A DNA stretch of 64,000 nt from Cyanobium sp. NIES-981 (GCF_900088535.1 NZ_LT578417.1:310001-374000), one strand, 5' to 3'. Positions 42,601 through 54,191 are shown, counted from the stretch's first letter. Notes: generated from the letters alone by a model not told the origin. Numbers and translations: made by a program.

Positions 42601-44067
42601 ATGGCTTCCTCCGGCACGGTTCCGATCAGCACCCCCGGGTCCACCCCCAGCCTCGAGGAAGGGCGCCGGCAGAACGCCTGGCGGCAGCGGTGGTATCCGG
42701 TGGCCTACCTGGAGGATCTCGATCCCGGCCGCCCCACCGCCTTCACCCTGCTGGAGCAGGACCTGGTGCTCTGGTGGGATGCCGCCGCGGCCACCTGGCG
42801 GGCCTTCGAGGATGTGTGCCCCCACCGGCTCGTGCCCCTGAGCGAGGGGCGGCTCAATGACCGCGGCGAGCTGGAGTGCCCGTACCACGGCTGGAGCTTC
42901 GACGGCAGCGGCCTGTGCACCGCCATCCCCCAGGCGGACCCCGCCCAGGCCGCGGTGGCCTGCGGCAGCGCCCGCTCCCGCTGCACGGCCCTGCCCACCG
43001 CCACGGGCCAGGGATTGCTGTTCGTGTTCTCGGGAGACCCCGAACGGGCCCCCCAGGTGCCCCTGCCCCTGGTGCCCCAGCTGGAGGAGCCGGGCTGGCT
43101 GGTGCAGGACACCTTCCGGGACCTGCCCATGGATGCCCTCACCCTGCTGGAGAACGTGCTGGACGTGAGCCATGTGCCCTTCACCCACCACCGCACGGTG
43201 GGTCGGCGCGAGAACGCGGCTCCCGTGCAGGCCAGCCTCACCTCGGAGGGGCCGGAGGGCTTCACGGCCGAGTGGCTGGAGGGGCCGCGCCGGGGCCGGC
43301 TGGGCAGCCAGTTCACCACCTTCGCGGCGCCTGCGCTGATGTGGCACGACCTCACCGCCAAGGGCTTCGCCCGCATCCTCACCGTGGTGTACGCCACCCC
43401 GATCCGGCCGGGTGAATGCCGCCTGTTCGCCCGCTTCCCGTTCCAGTTCCGCTCGGCGCTGCCGCGGTTGCTGCTGCGCTTCCGCCCCCGCTGGCTGCAG
43501 CACATCGCCAACCACACCGTGCTGGAGGACGACCAGGTGTTCCTCCACTGGCAGGAGCGGGCCCTGGCCCGGCGGGGGGGCAGCCATGCGTTCAGCCAGG
43601 CCTGTTTCCTGCCCACCGACTCCGATCGGTATGTGAGGGCCCTGCACGCCTGGGTGAACGGTCCGGGCGGTGAGCCCTTCCCCGGCCGCCCCCTGCCGGA
43701 GCGGCTCGACCGCGATCAGTTGATGGATCGCGACCATGCCCACACCCGCCACTGCCATGCCTGCTCCACGGCCCAACGGCGCCTGCGGGCCGTGCGTCCC
43801 TGGCTGCAACTGGCGGTCGCGGTGGCGCTCGTTGGCCTCGCCGCCCTCTGGGGGCAGGGCCTGTGGGTTGGGAGGCTGGCGCTGGCCGCCCTGGCGCTCG
43901 CCGGCTGGCTGCTCCTGCGGCAGTGCGAGCGCTGGGAGCGGGGCCTCAGCCGTGGGGCGGGTGCGCCGCCTCGCAATGCCCCTGAGCCGAGGCGGGGGGC
44001 TCGCCCAGCAGGCCGTGGCGCTCCTGCTGGTCAGCGCAGCGGGCGCGTGCCAGATCCCGTGCCGTGA
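42601..44067 (+). CDS. Rieske 2Fe-2S oxygenase, PaO/Tic55/ACD1-like
   Basis: 488 residues. The Rieske centre is CPHRLVPLSEGRL with CPYHGWSFDGSG (C-x-H and C-x2-H). The mononuclear iron site is in ENVLDVSHVPFTHH, with two histidines. A C-terminal pair of hydrophobic helices (LQLAVAVALVGLAALW and LALAALALAGWLLL) anchors it in the membrane. HCHACSTAQRRL is the C-x2-C motif before the helices, typical of the PaO/Tic55 family. Plant relatives degrade chlorophyll or hydroxylate its breakdown products; the cyanobacterial substrate is unknown. The last 40 residues are Arg/Pro-rich and overlap the antisense Nif11-like gene. Confidence 0.87.
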   Translation: MASSGTVPISTPGSTPSLEEGRRQNAWRQRWYPVAYLEDLDPGRPTAFTLLEQDLVLWWDAAAATWRAFEDVCPHRLVPLSEGRLNDRGELECPYHGWSFDGSGLCTAIPQADPAQAAVACGSARSRCTALPTATGQGLLFVFSGDPERAPQVPLPLVPQLEEPGWLVQDTFRDLPMDALTLLENVLDVSHVPFTHHRTVGRRENAAPVQASLTSEGPEGFTAEWLEGPRRGRLGSQFTTFAAPALMWHDLTAKGFARILTVVYATPIRPGECRLFARFPFQFRSALPRLLLRFRPRWLQHIANHTVLEDDQVFLHWQERALARRGGSHAFSQACFLPTDSDRYVRALHAWVNGPGGEPFPGRPLPERLDRDQLMDRDHAHTRHCHACSTAQRRLRAVRPWLQLAVAVALVGLAALWGQGLWVGRLALAALALAGWLLLRQCERWERGLSRGAGAPPRNAPEPRRGARPAGRGAPAGQRSGRVPDPVP

Positions 44068-44194
44068 TCCTGAAGCCCAGCTGCCGCGCCGCCAGCACCA
44101 GTTCATGCTCGCTGCGGCAGTGCGTGAGCGCCCGCCGGAGGGCATGGTCGGCCTCGGCGCTCTCCACCAACCGTTCCAGTTCGCTCCAACTCAT
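43946..44194 (-). CDS. Nif11-like leader-peptide family protein
   Basis: 82 residues from the ATG at 44194. MSWSELERLVESAEADHALR, then CRSEHELVLAARQLGFRIT and DLARARC match the Nif11 domain, which is shared by ribosomal peptide (RiPP) leader peptides and by stand-alone proteins. The C-terminal 25 residues (GLLGEPPASAQGHCEAAH) are short and hold few Cys/Ser/Thr, so a modified core peptide is not obvious. No lanthionine synthetase or peptidase gene lies nearby. The gene overlaps the end of the Rieske gene by about 120 bases on the opposite strand. Confidence 0.7.
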   Translation of the reverse strand: MSWSELERLVESAEADHALRRALTHCRSEHELVLAARQLGFRITARDLARARCADQQERHGLLGEPPASAQGHCEAAHPPHG

Positions 44195-44378
44195 CGCAGT
44201 TTGCGCCCGTGCATGGCTGCCACCAGGGGTTCTCCCACCATGGCCGCGCCCCTGCACCACGGCAAGGTTCCTGCCGTTACCGAGCGGCGGCGGCACTGAT
44301 CAGCCCTCCTGATTGCCCTGGCCGCCGGCTTGGCAACGGTCCGGGTTCTTCCTAGGAGAAGGAAACGGGGGACCACCC

Positions 44379-44732
44379 ATGACGCAGCCACCAGATGGGG
44401 CCGGGCCCCACGGTTCGGCCGACGACCAGCCGATCACCCCGCATGCGGCTCCGATCCTCGACGCCGATGGTCAGCTCACCTACGTGGGAGACGACGGCCG
44501 CCGCTACGTGGTGGGCCTGCCGCCCGAAGCGGACGAGGAGAGCGTGGAGCGGGTGATGGCCACCCTGCGCCGGGGCGGCACCCTGTTCCAGCAGATCGAG
44601 CACCTCTGCCATCGCTGGATCGGCCAGGTGAGCGGCGCCGACCTGGAACCCAGGGCGGCGCTCGTGCTGCTGCTCACCACGCTGGAAACCGCCCTTGAAG
44701 ACCACTACCCCGAGAGCGCTTCCGACCCCTGA
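44379..44732 (+). CDS. conserved small hypothetical protein
   Basis: 117 residues. A flexible start (QPPDGAGPHGSADDQ) is followed by ILDADGQLTYVGDDGRRYVVGLPPEADEESV, a beta pair, and two helices (GTLFQQIEHLCHRWIGQV and [19 protein letters not shown]). No catalytic motif. A purine-rich stretch (GGAGAAGGA) lies about 20 bases upstream. It precedes and probably overlaps the DUF429 gene, so the two may be co-transcribed. Confidence 0.65.
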   Translation: MTQPPDGAGPHGSADDQPITPHAAPILDADGQLTYVGDDGRRYVVGLPPEADEESVERVMATLRRGGTLFQQIEHLCHRWIGQVSGADLEPRAALVLLLTTLETALEDHYPESASDP

Positions 44733-45477
44733 ACCGGCGGCCGATCCCCACCCTGACCCGGTCTTTCGCGGGCCTCCCGGGGCCCTGCAGGGGGTGGATG
44801 GCTGCCGCGGCGGCTGGCTGGTGATCACCGCCCCTGCCCTGCCCTGCGCCGCGGCGGAGCTGCACTGGCAGCTGCTGGAGAGCCTGCAGCCGGCGCTGGC
44901 CGCCCCCGGGCTTGCCCTCACCGCCGTGGACATGCCGGTGGGCCTGGCCGAGGCCGGGCCGCGGCGCTGTGATCAGGAGGCCCGCCGGCTGCTGGGCCCC
45001 CGCCGCAGCAGTGTGTTTCCCGCGCCGCTGCGGCCCTGCCTGGCCGCCTCCACCTACGCGGAGGCCTGCGCCCTCAGCGCGGCGGCCTCCGGGCGGCGGC
45101 TCAGCCAGCAGGCCTACAACCTGCTGCCGCGCATCCGCCAGCTCGATGGCCTGCTCCAGGCGGAGCCCAGCCTGCGCCCGCGGGTGTGGGAGGTGCATCC
45201 GGAGCTGGCCTTCCGGCAGTGGAACGGGGGGGTGCCGATGGCGGAGGCCAAGAAGACCGCGGCCGGAGCCAGCCAGCGTGGGGCCCTGGTGGAGGCCTGG
45301 CTGCCGGGGGCAGCGGCGGCGATCCGTGCCTCCCTGCGCCGCGGCCTGGTGGCCGATGACGACATCCTCGATGCCCTGGCCTGCCTCTGGAGTGCTGGCA
45401 GGCTCCGGCGAGGGGAAGCCCTCACCCTGGGTGGGGATCCGGATCGGACGGGCCTGCCGATGCGGATTTCGGCGTGA
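44695..45477 (+). CDS. DUF429-family protein (RNase H-like fold)
   Basis: Up to 260 residues if translation starts at the TTG at 44695; a GTG near 44785 just before VDGCRGGW is also possible and would be a more typical family start. [41 protein letters not shown] and [14 protein letters not shown] are the family's signature blocks, placed as in RNase H-like nucleases. The 3' end overlaps convergent aroB by 56 bases. Function of the family is not established; a nuclease or phosphotransferase role is inferred from fold only. Confidence 0.8.
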   Translation: MKTTTPRALPTPEPAADPHPDPVFRGPPGALQGVDGCRGGWLVITAPALPCAAAELHWQLLESLQPALAAPGLALTAVDMPVGLAEAGPRRCDQEARRLLGPRRSSVFPAPLRPCLAASTYAEACALSAAASGRRLSQQAYNLLPRIRQLDGLLQAEPSLRPRVWEVHPELAFRQWNGGVPMAEAKKTAAGASQRGALVEAWLPGAAAAIRASLRRGLVADDDILDALACLWSAGRLRRGEALTLGGDPDRTGLPMRISA

Positions 45478-46621
45478 GCTCCGCGATCGTGCTGAGGATG
45501 GTGTCGGCGGTCACGTCATCGCGGATCTGCACCGCGCCGATCGCCGTGGGCAGCACGAAGCGCAGCCGCCCCTCCCGCACCTTCTTGTCGCCCTGAAGAC
45601 ACGCCAGCACGGCCTCGTTGTCCAGGCTGGGCCAGGTGTGTGGCAGGCCGGCGGCCGCGATCAGGGCCAGCTGGCGCGCCTGATCCTGGCGGCTCCAGAG
45701 GCCCATGGCCACGGCGATCTCGCCGGCGGCCGCCATGCCGATCGCCACGGCTTCGCCGTGCAGCACGGTGCCGTAGCCGCGGAGGGTTTCCACCACATGG
45801 CCGAGGGTGTGGCCGTAGTTGAGGATCGCCCGCAGGCCCCCCTCGCGCTCATCGGCGGCCACCACCCGGGCCTTGGCGGCGGCGGAGCGCTCCAGCAGGC
45901 TCTGCAGCAGCTTCGCTCCCACGGCCTGCTGGCTGGCCAGCCCCGCCCCGGGCTGCCGTGCCGCCGCCGCCTCCAGATCGGCGAACAGCACCGCATCGCC
46001 GATCACGCCGTACTTGATCACCTCGGCCATGCCGGCGCGGAACTCCCGCTCCGGCAGGGTGGCCAGGGTGGCGGGGTCCACCAGCACCAGCCGCGGCTGG
46101 TGGAAGGCGCCGATCAGGTTCTTGCCGCCCGGATGGTTCACGCCGGTCTTGCCGCCGATCGCCGCATCCACCATCGCCAGCAGGGTGGTGGGCACCTGCA
46201 CCACGGCGATCCCCCGCAGCCAGGTGGCGGCCGCGAAGCCCGCCATGTCCCCCACCACGCCGCCGCCCAGGGCCACGATCAGCGAGCCGCGCTCCAGCTT
46301 CTGCCGGAAGGCCGCATCGTGGATCAGGGCCACGGTGGCGGGTGTCTTCCGGTCTTCGCCGGCCTCGATCACCAGCCGCTCGGCCACCAGGCCCGCCTCC
46401 CGCAGGCTGGCCAGAGCGGCGGCGCCGTAGTGGGTGTCCACGTCGGGGTTGGTCACCACCAGCACCTTGGTGCCGGCCTTGAACCCCAGGGCCGCCACCT
46501 GCTCGCCGAGCCGGGCCAGGCTTCCCGCACCGATCACCACCGGGTAGGGGTTGGCGCTCAGCTCCACGCGGATGGTGCGGGGGCTGCACGCACTGCCTGC
46601 AGTGGTGGCGGCGGCGGACAT
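45422..46621 (-). CDS. aroB: 3-dehydroquinate synthase
   Basis: 399 residues from the ATG at 46621. [91 protein letters not shown] and HGEAVAIGM are the classic AroB blocks, including the metal and NAD sites. It makes 3-dehydroquinate, the second step of the shikimate pathway for aromatic amino acids and plastoquinone precursors. Divergent from the prohibitin-like gene. The longer frame upstream is a shadow. Confidence 0.95.
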   Translation of the reverse strand: MSAAATTAGSACSPRTIRVELSANPYPVVIGAGSLARLGEQVAALGFKAGTKVLVVTNPDVDTHYGAAALASLREAGLVAERLVIEAGEDRKTPATVALIHDAAFRQKLERGSLIVALGGGVVGDMAGFAAATWLRGIAVVQVPTTLLAMVDAAIGGKTGVNHPGGKNLIGAFHQPRLVLVDPATLATLPEREFRAGMAEVIKYGVIGDAVLFADLEAAAARQPGAGLASQQAVGAKLLQSLLERSAAAKARVVAADEREGGLRAILNYGHTLGHVVETLRGYGTVLHGEAVAIGMAAAGEIAVAMGLWSRQDQARQLALIAAAGLPHTWPSLDNEAVLACLQGDKKVREGRLRFVLPTAIGAVQIRDDVTADTILSTIAELTPKSASAGPSDPDPHPG

Positions 46622-46678
46622 GGGTCTTGGGGGACGGCTTGATGAGGCTAGGGTCCGGCATTGGCCCGGGCTCCAGCC

Positions 46679-47488
46679 ATGCAATCGCCTCTCCGCTCCG
46701 CCAACGCACCGGAGGGGCCTGGAGCGGGCCTCACCCTGATCCTGGCGGTGGTGCTCGGCCTGGTGCTCCTGCTCAGCCAGACTCTGTTCATCGTGCCGGC
46801 CGGCAGCGTGGCGGTGATCACCACCCTGGGGCGGGTCACGGGGGTGCCCCGCACGCCGGGGGCCAACTTCAAGGCTCCCCTGGTGCAGGCCACCTCCCTG
46901 TTCGACGTGCGCACCCAAGTGCGTCCCGAGCAGTTCTCCACCCTCACCAAGGATCTGCAGGTGATCCAGGCCACCGCCACGGTGAAGTACGCCGTGAAGC
47001 CGGGAGAGGCCGGCCGGATCTACGAGACGATCGCCACGGACGACCAGCAGATCTATCCGCGGGTGATCCAGCCTTCGCTGCTGAAGGCCCTCAAGTCGGT
47101 GTTCTCCCAGTACGAGCTGGTGACCATCGCCACCGAGTGGAACTCGATCTCGGAACTGGTGCAGGAGAAGGTGGCCGAGGAGCTGCGCAAGTTCGACTAC
47201 GTGAGCGTGCAGAGCCTCGATCTCACCGGCCTGCAGATCGCCGAGGAATACCGCGCCGCGATCGAACAGAAGCAGATCGCCGAGCAGCAGCTGCTGCGGG
47301 CCCAGACGGAGGTGCTGATCGCCGAGCAGGAAGCCAAGCGCTACCAGACCCTCAACTCCAGCCTCGACGACCAGGTGCTCTACAAGCTCTTCCTCGACAA
47401 GTGGGACGGCCAGACCTCCGTGGTGCCGGCGCTGCCGGGCACGGCCGGGGGCGCCGGCACGCCGGTGATCGTGAACGGGCGGCGCTGA
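46679..47488 (+). CDS. prohibitin/SPFH-domain protein
   Basis: 269 residues from the ATG at 46679. One N-terminal helix ([20 protein letters not shown]) is followed by the band-7 domain: [65 protein letters not shown] and a coiled-coil [19 protein letters not shown] to [13 protein letters not shown]. Prohibitin-like membrane scaffolds of cyanobacteria organise or protect membrane proteases such as FtsH, a member of which is encoded near the end of this window. Divergent from aroB. Confidence 0.9.
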   Translation: MQSPLRSANAPEGPGAGLTLILAVVLGLVLLLSQTLFIVPAGSVAVITTLGRVTGVPRTPGANFKAPLVQATSLFDVRTQVRPEQFSTLTKDLQVIQATATVKYAVKPGEAGRIYETIATDDQQIYPRVIQPSLLKALKSVFSQYELVTIATEWNSISELVQEKVAEELRKFDYVSVQSLDLTGLQIAEEYRAAIEQKQIAEQQLLRAQTEVLIAEQEAKRYQTLNSSLDDQVLYKLFLDKWDGQTSVVPALPGTAGGAGTPVIVNGRR

Positions 47489-47533
47489 GCACCGGGGCTG
47501 GGCGCGTCCGGGTTGGAGGTTCCGGGGCGCCGG

Positions 47534-48307
47534 TCAGGGTCCAGGCTCCCGGGCGATCGGCCCGGCGGCCGGCGGTGGCGGCAGCAGCGGGCCGGGGTCC
47601 ACCGCCACTACGCCCTGGGGCTGCCGCTGGCGCAGCTCCAGGTGCAGATGCGGTGCGCTGGCGTTGCCGCTCTGGCCCAGCCGGCCCAGGGGCTGGCCGG
47701 CCCGCAGCGGCTCGCCGGGGCTCACGGACGCGTCCCGCAGGTGGGCGTAGAGGCTCGACCAGCCGCCGCCGTGCTCCACCAGCACCGTGAGGCCGTAGCC
47801 GTCGATCTCCGCCACCCGCTGCACCTGGCCGGCCTGCACGGCCAGCACCGGGGTGCCCTCCGGGGCGAGCAGGTCAAGGCCGGTGTGCATACGCCAGGCC
47901 GCGCGGGCCGTAGAATAGCGCCAGCCCCAGGGATCCAGCTCGCTGGGGGCGACCGGCAGGGGGTAATGGAGGGGTGGCGGCGAGCCGCTGCCCCTGGAGG
48001 GCGGCTCATGGCCAGCTTCGAGCAGGGCCAGATCCCCCACCGGCACCGTTGCCGGCACCTGGGAGGGGCGTGCGGGCCTGTCCGGCGCCGGGGCAGCTGT
48101 CGGGGCAGCTGTCGGGGCAGCTCTCGGGGGGACCATGTCCACGCCTGGGGGTGGCCCGGGCTCTGGCCATCCAATGGCACCGGTGGCGGAGTCGGGGATC
48201 GGCGGCTCGGGGCTAACCGGCCCGGCCAGGCCGGTTGTCGCCGCCGCACCGGCGCTCAGCAGGGCGAGCAGCAGCGCATCGGCGAACCCGGAGCCTCCAG
48301 GAGCCAT
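47534..48307 (-). CDS. M23 family metallopeptidase (LytM-like)
   Basis: 257 residues from the ATG at 48307. A hydrophobic N-terminal segment (ALLLALLSAGAAATTG) is a signal peptide. A long Pro/Ala-rich linker (residues about 30-110), encoded partly by 12-base tandem repeats, leads to the peptidase domain: RMHTGLDLLAPEG (H-x3-D metal ligands), VLVEHGGGWSSLYAHL and HLHLELR (H-x-H). These are the zinc ligands of LytM/lysostaphin-type endopeptidases that cut peptidoglycan cross-links. It likely acts in the periplasm in cell-wall growth or division. Confidence 0.88.
   Translation of the reverse strand: MAPGGSGFADALLLALLSAGAAATTGLAGPVSPEPPIPDSATGAIGWPEPGPPPGVDMVPPRAAPTAAPTAAPAPDRPARPSQVPATVPVGDLALLEAGHEPPSRGSGSPPPLHYPLPVAPSELDPWGWRYSTARAAWRMHTGLDLLAPEGTPVLAVQAGQVQRVAEIDGYGLTVLVEHGGGWSSLYAHLRDASVSPGEPLRAGQPLGRLGQSGNASAPHLHLELRQRQPQGVVAVDPGPLLPPPPAAGPIAREPGP
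48087..48122 (-). repeat. three 12-base tandem repeats in the M23 gene
   Basis: Three near-identical copies of GTCGGGGCAGCT on the plus strand encode an in-frame Ala/Pro/Thr repeat (APTA units) in the linker between the signal peptide and the peptidase domain. Copy number could vary by slippage without breaking the frame. Confidence 0.7.
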
Positions 48308-48429
48308 GGCGGACAGGGGTGCGACGCCGACCGGTTGTACCGCTTCCCGGCGCCTGCGGCCCGATTCAGCTCCCGGCACGGTTCTGGTCGCTCCGCCGGG
48401 ATGGCGGCCCCGTACCCATCCGCCTTGCG

Positions 48430-48741
48430 ATGGTGGCCGACGATGGGTCGATGGCGATGACGACCCTCCTGGCCCAGCTGATCGGCCGTCCCCTCATGAT
48501 TCTGGCCGTCGCCCTGCTGTGGACCCTGGCGGCATGGGCGCTGCCCCGAAGCCGCATCCCCCTCACGGCCAATGCCGTGGCCTGGTTGCTGTTCGCCCTC
48601 TGGGAAGGCCTGATCCAGGCCATCACCCCCGAGGCCGACATCCGGGTGGATCTGCTCCTGATCGGGCCCCTGGGTCTTGCTCTGGCGTGCTGGGCAGCCC
48701 TGTCCATGGTCGGGAGGCTGGGGCGGCGCAGGCCTTCGTGA
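48430..48741 (+). CDS. small membrane protein
   Basis: 103 residues, three hydrophobic segments: LIGRPLMILAVALLWTLAAWA, TANAVAWLLFALWEGLIQAI and VDLLLIGPLGLALACWAALSMV. The central EADIRVDLL keeps acidic residues near the membrane. A start at the ATG at 48430 was chosen because the hydrophobic part follows directly; a second ATG lies seven codons downstream. No family recognised. Confidence 0.6.
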   Translation: MVADDGSMAMTTLLAQLIGRPLMILAVALLWTLAAWALPRSRIPLTANAVAWLLFALWEGLIQAITPEADIRVDLLLIGPLGLALACWAALSMVGRLGRRRPS

Positions 48742-49041
48742 TGCCTGGACGGCTCAGCGAGCGTGGTTCGCTCGGTGACTGATCCGCAGGAGGGAGTTGG
48801 CCGCCCCGGGGTGCATGCCACTGACCCAAGCCAGGACGGGCTCCGATTGTGTCCTGCAGCTTCTGCCATGCCACCGCAACGACTGGGCCGCATCAAGGTC
48901 GGTAGACGGTGATCACCGGCCTGTGATCACCTGAATTCGTAAACCTTTTGAACGTGATCAGCTCGGCATTTGTCTCGGCGCCGTGGGGCTGGGGCGTCCG
49001 TTACGTTCGAAACGTCCCTGATCCTGATCTCTCTGAATTCT
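48742..49041. other. 300 bases without a supported gene
   Basis: Between the small membrane protein and the exported hypothetical protein. It is AT-richer near 48930-48960, where the promoter of the next gene probably lies. No RNA or repeat was recognised. Confidence 0.35.
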
Positions 49042-49800
49042 GTGCCTGTCTCCCACATCATCAAAGCCCTCCGAAAGCGCACCACCTCGCTCATCGGCCC
49101 AGGCCTGGTCCTCGCCATGGCAGCGGCTCCCTTCCAGCAGGCGGCGCTGGCCGAAGTGCTCGTCCGTGCCCAGGGGCGCTGCAAGCTGACGAGCGGAGGG
49201 TATGAAGTGTTCAACGGCCACTGCACCTTCAAGCACAAGGCCGCCGGCGGCAGGGATTCCTTTGTGGTGAAGCTCGATGACGGCACTGACTTCGTCTTCA
49301 CCGGCCCCAACCCTCAGGCACTGCAGGTGGAGACGTACAGCAGCATCAAGAACGTGCGCCACAACGCCAAGCCCAACCACGACCTCTTTGTCTGGAATGA
49401 CGGAGAACAGCGCCGGCTCGCGGTCAGGCTTGACCAGGTGCAGAACCCTGACGCCAGGTTCGATGACGCGTCCAGCAAGGTGACCGGCGGCACCCTCGTG
49501 GGCGCGGCGGTGGGTGCCTTGATCGGTGGGCTAATTGCCGGCAGCAGCCAGAGCCGTGCCCAGGAACCCGCCCGGGTCGGGGCCCCGGTGAGTGCGCTGC
49601 AGCAGCTGGTGGGCGTGAGGGGTGCCAGCGCCGAGCGAGAGCTCACTGCGAAGGGCTACACCTACCGCGGTGGTGATCAGATCGGCGACAGCTCCTACAC
49701 CTACTGGGAGCAACCCCGCACCGACACCTGTGTGGCCGTGCGCACCACGGACGGCCGCTATCAGGCGATCACCTACACCGAGCCCGCCAGGTGCCGCTGA
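49042..49800 (+). CDS. exported hypothetical protein with glycine-zipper-like segment
   Basis: 252 residues from a GTG at 49042 (start uncertain). An N-terminal signal-like region (TTSLIGPGLVLAMAAAPFQQAALA) is followed by a beta-rich domain with two cysteines (RCKLTSGGYEVFNGHCTF) and GRDSFVVKLDDGTDFVF. At residues about 155-175 there is VGAAVGALIGGLIAGSS, a glycine-zipper-like membrane segment. The last 80 residues include TYWEQPRTDTCVAVRTTDGRY. No family recognised; likely envelope-located. Confidence 0.65.
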   Translation: MPVSHIIKALRKRTTSLIGPGLVLAMAAAPFQQAALAEVLVRAQGRCKLTSGGYEVFNGHCTFKHKAAGGRDSFVVKLDDGTDFVFTGPNPQALQVETYSSIKNVRHNAKPNHDLFVWNDGEQRRLAVRLDQVQNPDARFDDASSKVTGGTLVGAAVGALIGGLIAGSSQSRAQEPARVGAPVSALQQLVGVRGASAERELTAKGYTYRGGDQIGDSSYTYWEQPRTDTCVAVRTTDGRYQAITYTEPARCR

Positions 49801-50082
49801 CTGACAGGTGCCGCTGACTGAACGCCGCCACCTCCTAGCTTCGCTCCACTGCAGCGGCACCATGAACCAGACCCTCAAAGGCGTGACCTACGTGAGTGTG
49901 TGGGTGCTGCTCTGGGGCACGGCGGCCTCGATCGCCGACTTCGTGCTGCTGGAGCGGGCGGCCTACGAGACCGGCAGCGGGGGTCAGGCGATCACCTTCG
50001 TGTCGTACTGACGTGGACCCCGGGAATTGGTCCAGGGTGAATGAGAGTCCTCAGCCGGCCAGACTGGGCCGGGGACTTCACC

Positions 50083-50361
50083 ATGAAACGCACCAGGCAC
50101 ACAGCGGAGCAGATCATCCGCAAGCTCAAGACCGCCGACCAGCTGATTGCCCAGGGCAAGACCGTCGCCGATGTCTGCCGCGTCATCGAGGTGACGCAGC
50201 CGACGTATCACCGCTGGCGGCAGCAGTACGGCGGCATGCAGGCCGAGGAGGCCCGCCGGCTGACGCAGCTGGAGAAGGAGAACGCCCGGCTCAAGAAGTT
50301 GTTGGCAGAAGCCGAGTTGGAGAAGGCGATGCTCAAGGACCTTGCGGAGGGAAACTTCTGA
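50083..50361 (+). CDS. IS3-family transposase OrfA
   Basis: 92 residues: [20 protein letters not shown], then [14 protein letters not shown] (helix-turn-helix) and [20 protein letters not shown], a leucine zipper for dimerisation. OrfA binds the element ends. The frame ends at 50361. A slippery GGGAAAC heptamer at 50349-50355, in the correct phase for OrfA, would move ribosomes by -1 into orfB to make the fused OrfAB transposase. Confidence 0.9.
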   Translation: MKRTRHTAEQIIRKLKTADQLIAQGKTVADVCRVIEVTQPTYHRWRQQYGGMQAEEARRLTQLEKENARLKKLLAEAELEKAMLKDLAEGNF

Positions 50362-51197
50362 GCCCGGAACGCCGTCGCAGGGCCGTCACGGTCCTGCAGG
50401 AGCGTTACCGGGCATCAGAGCGCCAGGCCTGCCGTGTTGTGGGGCAGCACCGCAGCACCCAGCGCCATTGCGGGAAGGTCGTCGACCTGGAGGAGACCAA
50501 GCTTCGGCACCGCCTGAGGGAGATTGCAGCTGAGCACATCCGCTGGGGCCGCCGCATGGCCTACCGCCTGCTGCGTCGGGAGGGCTGGACCGTGAACCAC
50601 AAGCGGGTGCAACGGCTCTGGCGGGAGGAGGGGCTGCAGCGGCCCACTCCCAGGAAGCGGAAGCGGGCACGGCCCGCCGACGGCTCGGTGAGGCGTCACC
50701 GGGCCCAGCATCCCCACCAGGTGTGGGCCATGGATTTCCAGTTCGATGCCACCGCCGATGGCCGCAGACTCAAGTTCCTGAACGTGATCGACGAGCACAG
50801 CCGCCTCTGCCTGGCGATCCGGGTGGGCAGGCGGTGCAAGGCCAAAGACGTGGTGACTGTGCTGGAGGAACTCACCAGCCTCTACCCGGCGCCAGCGTTC
50901 ATCCGATCGGACAACGGCCCTGAGTTCATTGCCCAGGCTCTACGGGACTGGTGTGAGACCAGTACCACCACCAGCACGGCCTACATCGAGCCAGGATCCC
51001 CGTGGGAGAACGGTTTTGCCGAGTCGTTCAACGGCCGGTTCCGGGATGAGTTCCTCAACACCGAGTTGTTCACCACAGCCCCGGAGGCTCAGATCCTGGC
51101 CGATCGCTGGCGATGGGAGTACAACACGCTCAGGCCGCATTCGGCCCTCCAAGGGCGTACGCCCATGGAGGCAGCTCAACAAGGAGCTGCAGCATGA
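50349..51197 (+). CDS. IS3-family transposase OrfB (DDE catalytic domain)
   Basis: About 280 residues reached by -1 frameshift from orfA; no ATG lies near its start. HTH_21-like [20 protein letters not shown] precedes the rve catalytic core: [13 protein letters not shown] (first D), [10 protein letters not shown] (second D) and [20 protein letters not shown] (E). The final EAAQQGAAA lies shortly before the right inverted repeat. All catalytic residues are present, so the enzyme should be active once fused with OrfA. Confidence 0.9.
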   Translation, partial: GKLLSPERRRRAVTVLQERYRASERQACRVVGQHRSTQRHCGKVVDLEETKLRHRLREIAAEHIRWGRRMAYRLLRREGWTVNHKRVQRLWREEGLQRPTPRKRKRARPADGSVRRHRAQHPHQVWAMDFQFDATADGRRLKFLNVIDEHSRLCLAIRVGRRCKAKDVVTVLEELTSLYPAPAFIRSDNGPEFIAQALRDWCETSTTTSTAYIEPGSPWENGFAESFNGRFRDEFLNTELFTTAPEAQILADRWRWEYNTLRPHSALQGRTPMEAAQQGAAA

Positions 51198-51329
51198 CCA
51201 TGACCACCCACTCTCATAAGCCCTGGACCGATAAAGGGGGTCACGTCAGTACGGCGTTGCGGCGGTGGTGCTCGCCGTTCGGCTCTCGGGCCGTTTCCTG
51301 AGCCCCAACCGCCAGGAGCAGCCCAGGGA

Positions 51330-53195
<1,866 letters not shown>

Positions 53196-53279
53196 CGGTG
53201 GATCGAGGGGCACCGGGGCGCTCAAGGGGCTGGCGGCTGCGGGGGGATCTTCCAGAATGCCCCCAATGCCGTGCCTGCG

Positions 53280-54191
53280 ATGTCCCCGTCCTCCCGCAGC
53301 AGCGGGTTTCCGAGCAGCTCACGCTCCAATGCCGCCGCCTGGGCCTTCCTGGCTCCGGCCCTGCTGCTGATCGGCCTTTCGGTGCTGATCCCGGCGGCGA
53401 TGGCGCTGCTGATGAGCTTCACCCAGGCGGGTCTGGATGTGAGCGAGCCCCTGCGCTTCGTGGGCCTGGCCAACGTGCGGCGGCTGCTGGCCGATCCCAT
53501 GTTCTTCCGGGTCACGGGCACCACCTTTCTCTACCTGATCGGTGTGGTGCCACCGGTGGTGCTCGGTGCCCTGGCCCTGGCGGTGCTGGTGAACCGCCAG
53601 TTGCCCGGCATCCACTGGTTCCGCGCCGCCTTCTACACGCCGGTGCTGGTCTCGATCGTGGTGGCGGCCATCGCCTTCCGCTGGCTCTATGCCGAAAACG
53701 GCCTGATCAACGGCTGGCTCAGTGCCCTGCTCGGGGATGCCTTCAGCCCGATCGGGTTCCTCACCTCTCCGCTGCTGGCCCTGCCCTCGGTGATGCTCGT
53801 CACCCTGTGGAAGGGCCTGGGCTACTACATGGTGATCTTCCTGGCGGGTCTGCAGGGCATCTCCGCCGATCTCTACGAGGCCGCCTCCCTCGATGGCAGC
53901 GAGGGCTGGCGCAAGCACGTGGACATCACCCTGCCCCTGCTGCGGCCCTACCTCACGCTGGTGGCGGTGATCTCGGCGATCGCGGCCACCAAGGTGTTCG
54001 AGGAGGTGTATCTGATGACCCAGGGCGGTCCGGCCGACTCCACCCGCACCCTGGTGTACTACGTGTACGACCAGGCCTTCTCCGAACTGGAGATCAGTTA
54101 CGCCTGCACCGTGGGTCTGGCCCTGTTTCTGATCGTGCTGGTGCTGAGCCTGATCCGCTTTGCCTTCGCCGGGGATCGGGGCCTCACCTGA
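53280..54191 (+). CDS. sugar ABC transporter permease (MalF/UgpA type)
   Basis: 303 residues, six membrane helices, starting AWAFLAPALLLIGLSVLIPAA. The EAA loop that contacts the ATPase is YEAASLDGSEGWRKHVDIT. LFLIVLVLSLIRFAF is the last helix. This is one of two permease subunits of a CUT1-type carbohydrate importer; the second permease, binding protein and ATPase are not adjacent. The solute cannot be named from sequence. Divergent from recQ. Confidence 0.88.
   Translation: MSPSSRSSGFPSSSRSNAAAWAFLAPALLLIGLSVLIPAAMALLMSFTQAGLDVSEPLRFVGLANVRRLLADPMFFRVTGTTFLYLIGVVPPVVLGALALAVLVNRQLPGIHWFRAAFYTPVLVSIVVAAIAFRWLYAENGLINGWLSALLGDAFSPIGFLTSPLLALPSVMLVTLWKGLGYYMVIFLAGLQGISADLYEAASLDGSEGWRKHVDITLPLLRPYLTLVAVISAIAATKVFEEVYLMTQGGPADSTRTLVYYVYDQAFSELEISYACTVGLALFLIVLVLSLIRFAFAGDRGLT

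Larger units (their letters stand above)
50009..51248 (+). mobile_element. IS3-family insertion sequence, IS407-like
   Basis: 1,240 bases bounded by inverted repeats: left end TGACGTGGACCCC...GGTCCAGGG and the complement of the right end TGACGTGACCCCC...GGTCCAGGG, about 28 bases with a few mismatches. Both sides are flanked by GTAC, a 4-bp target duplication, which is the size made by the IS407 group. It carries orfA and orfB in the usual overlapping arrangement with all three DDE residues. Intact ends, frame and target copies mean the insertion is recent and may still move. Confidence 0.88.
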
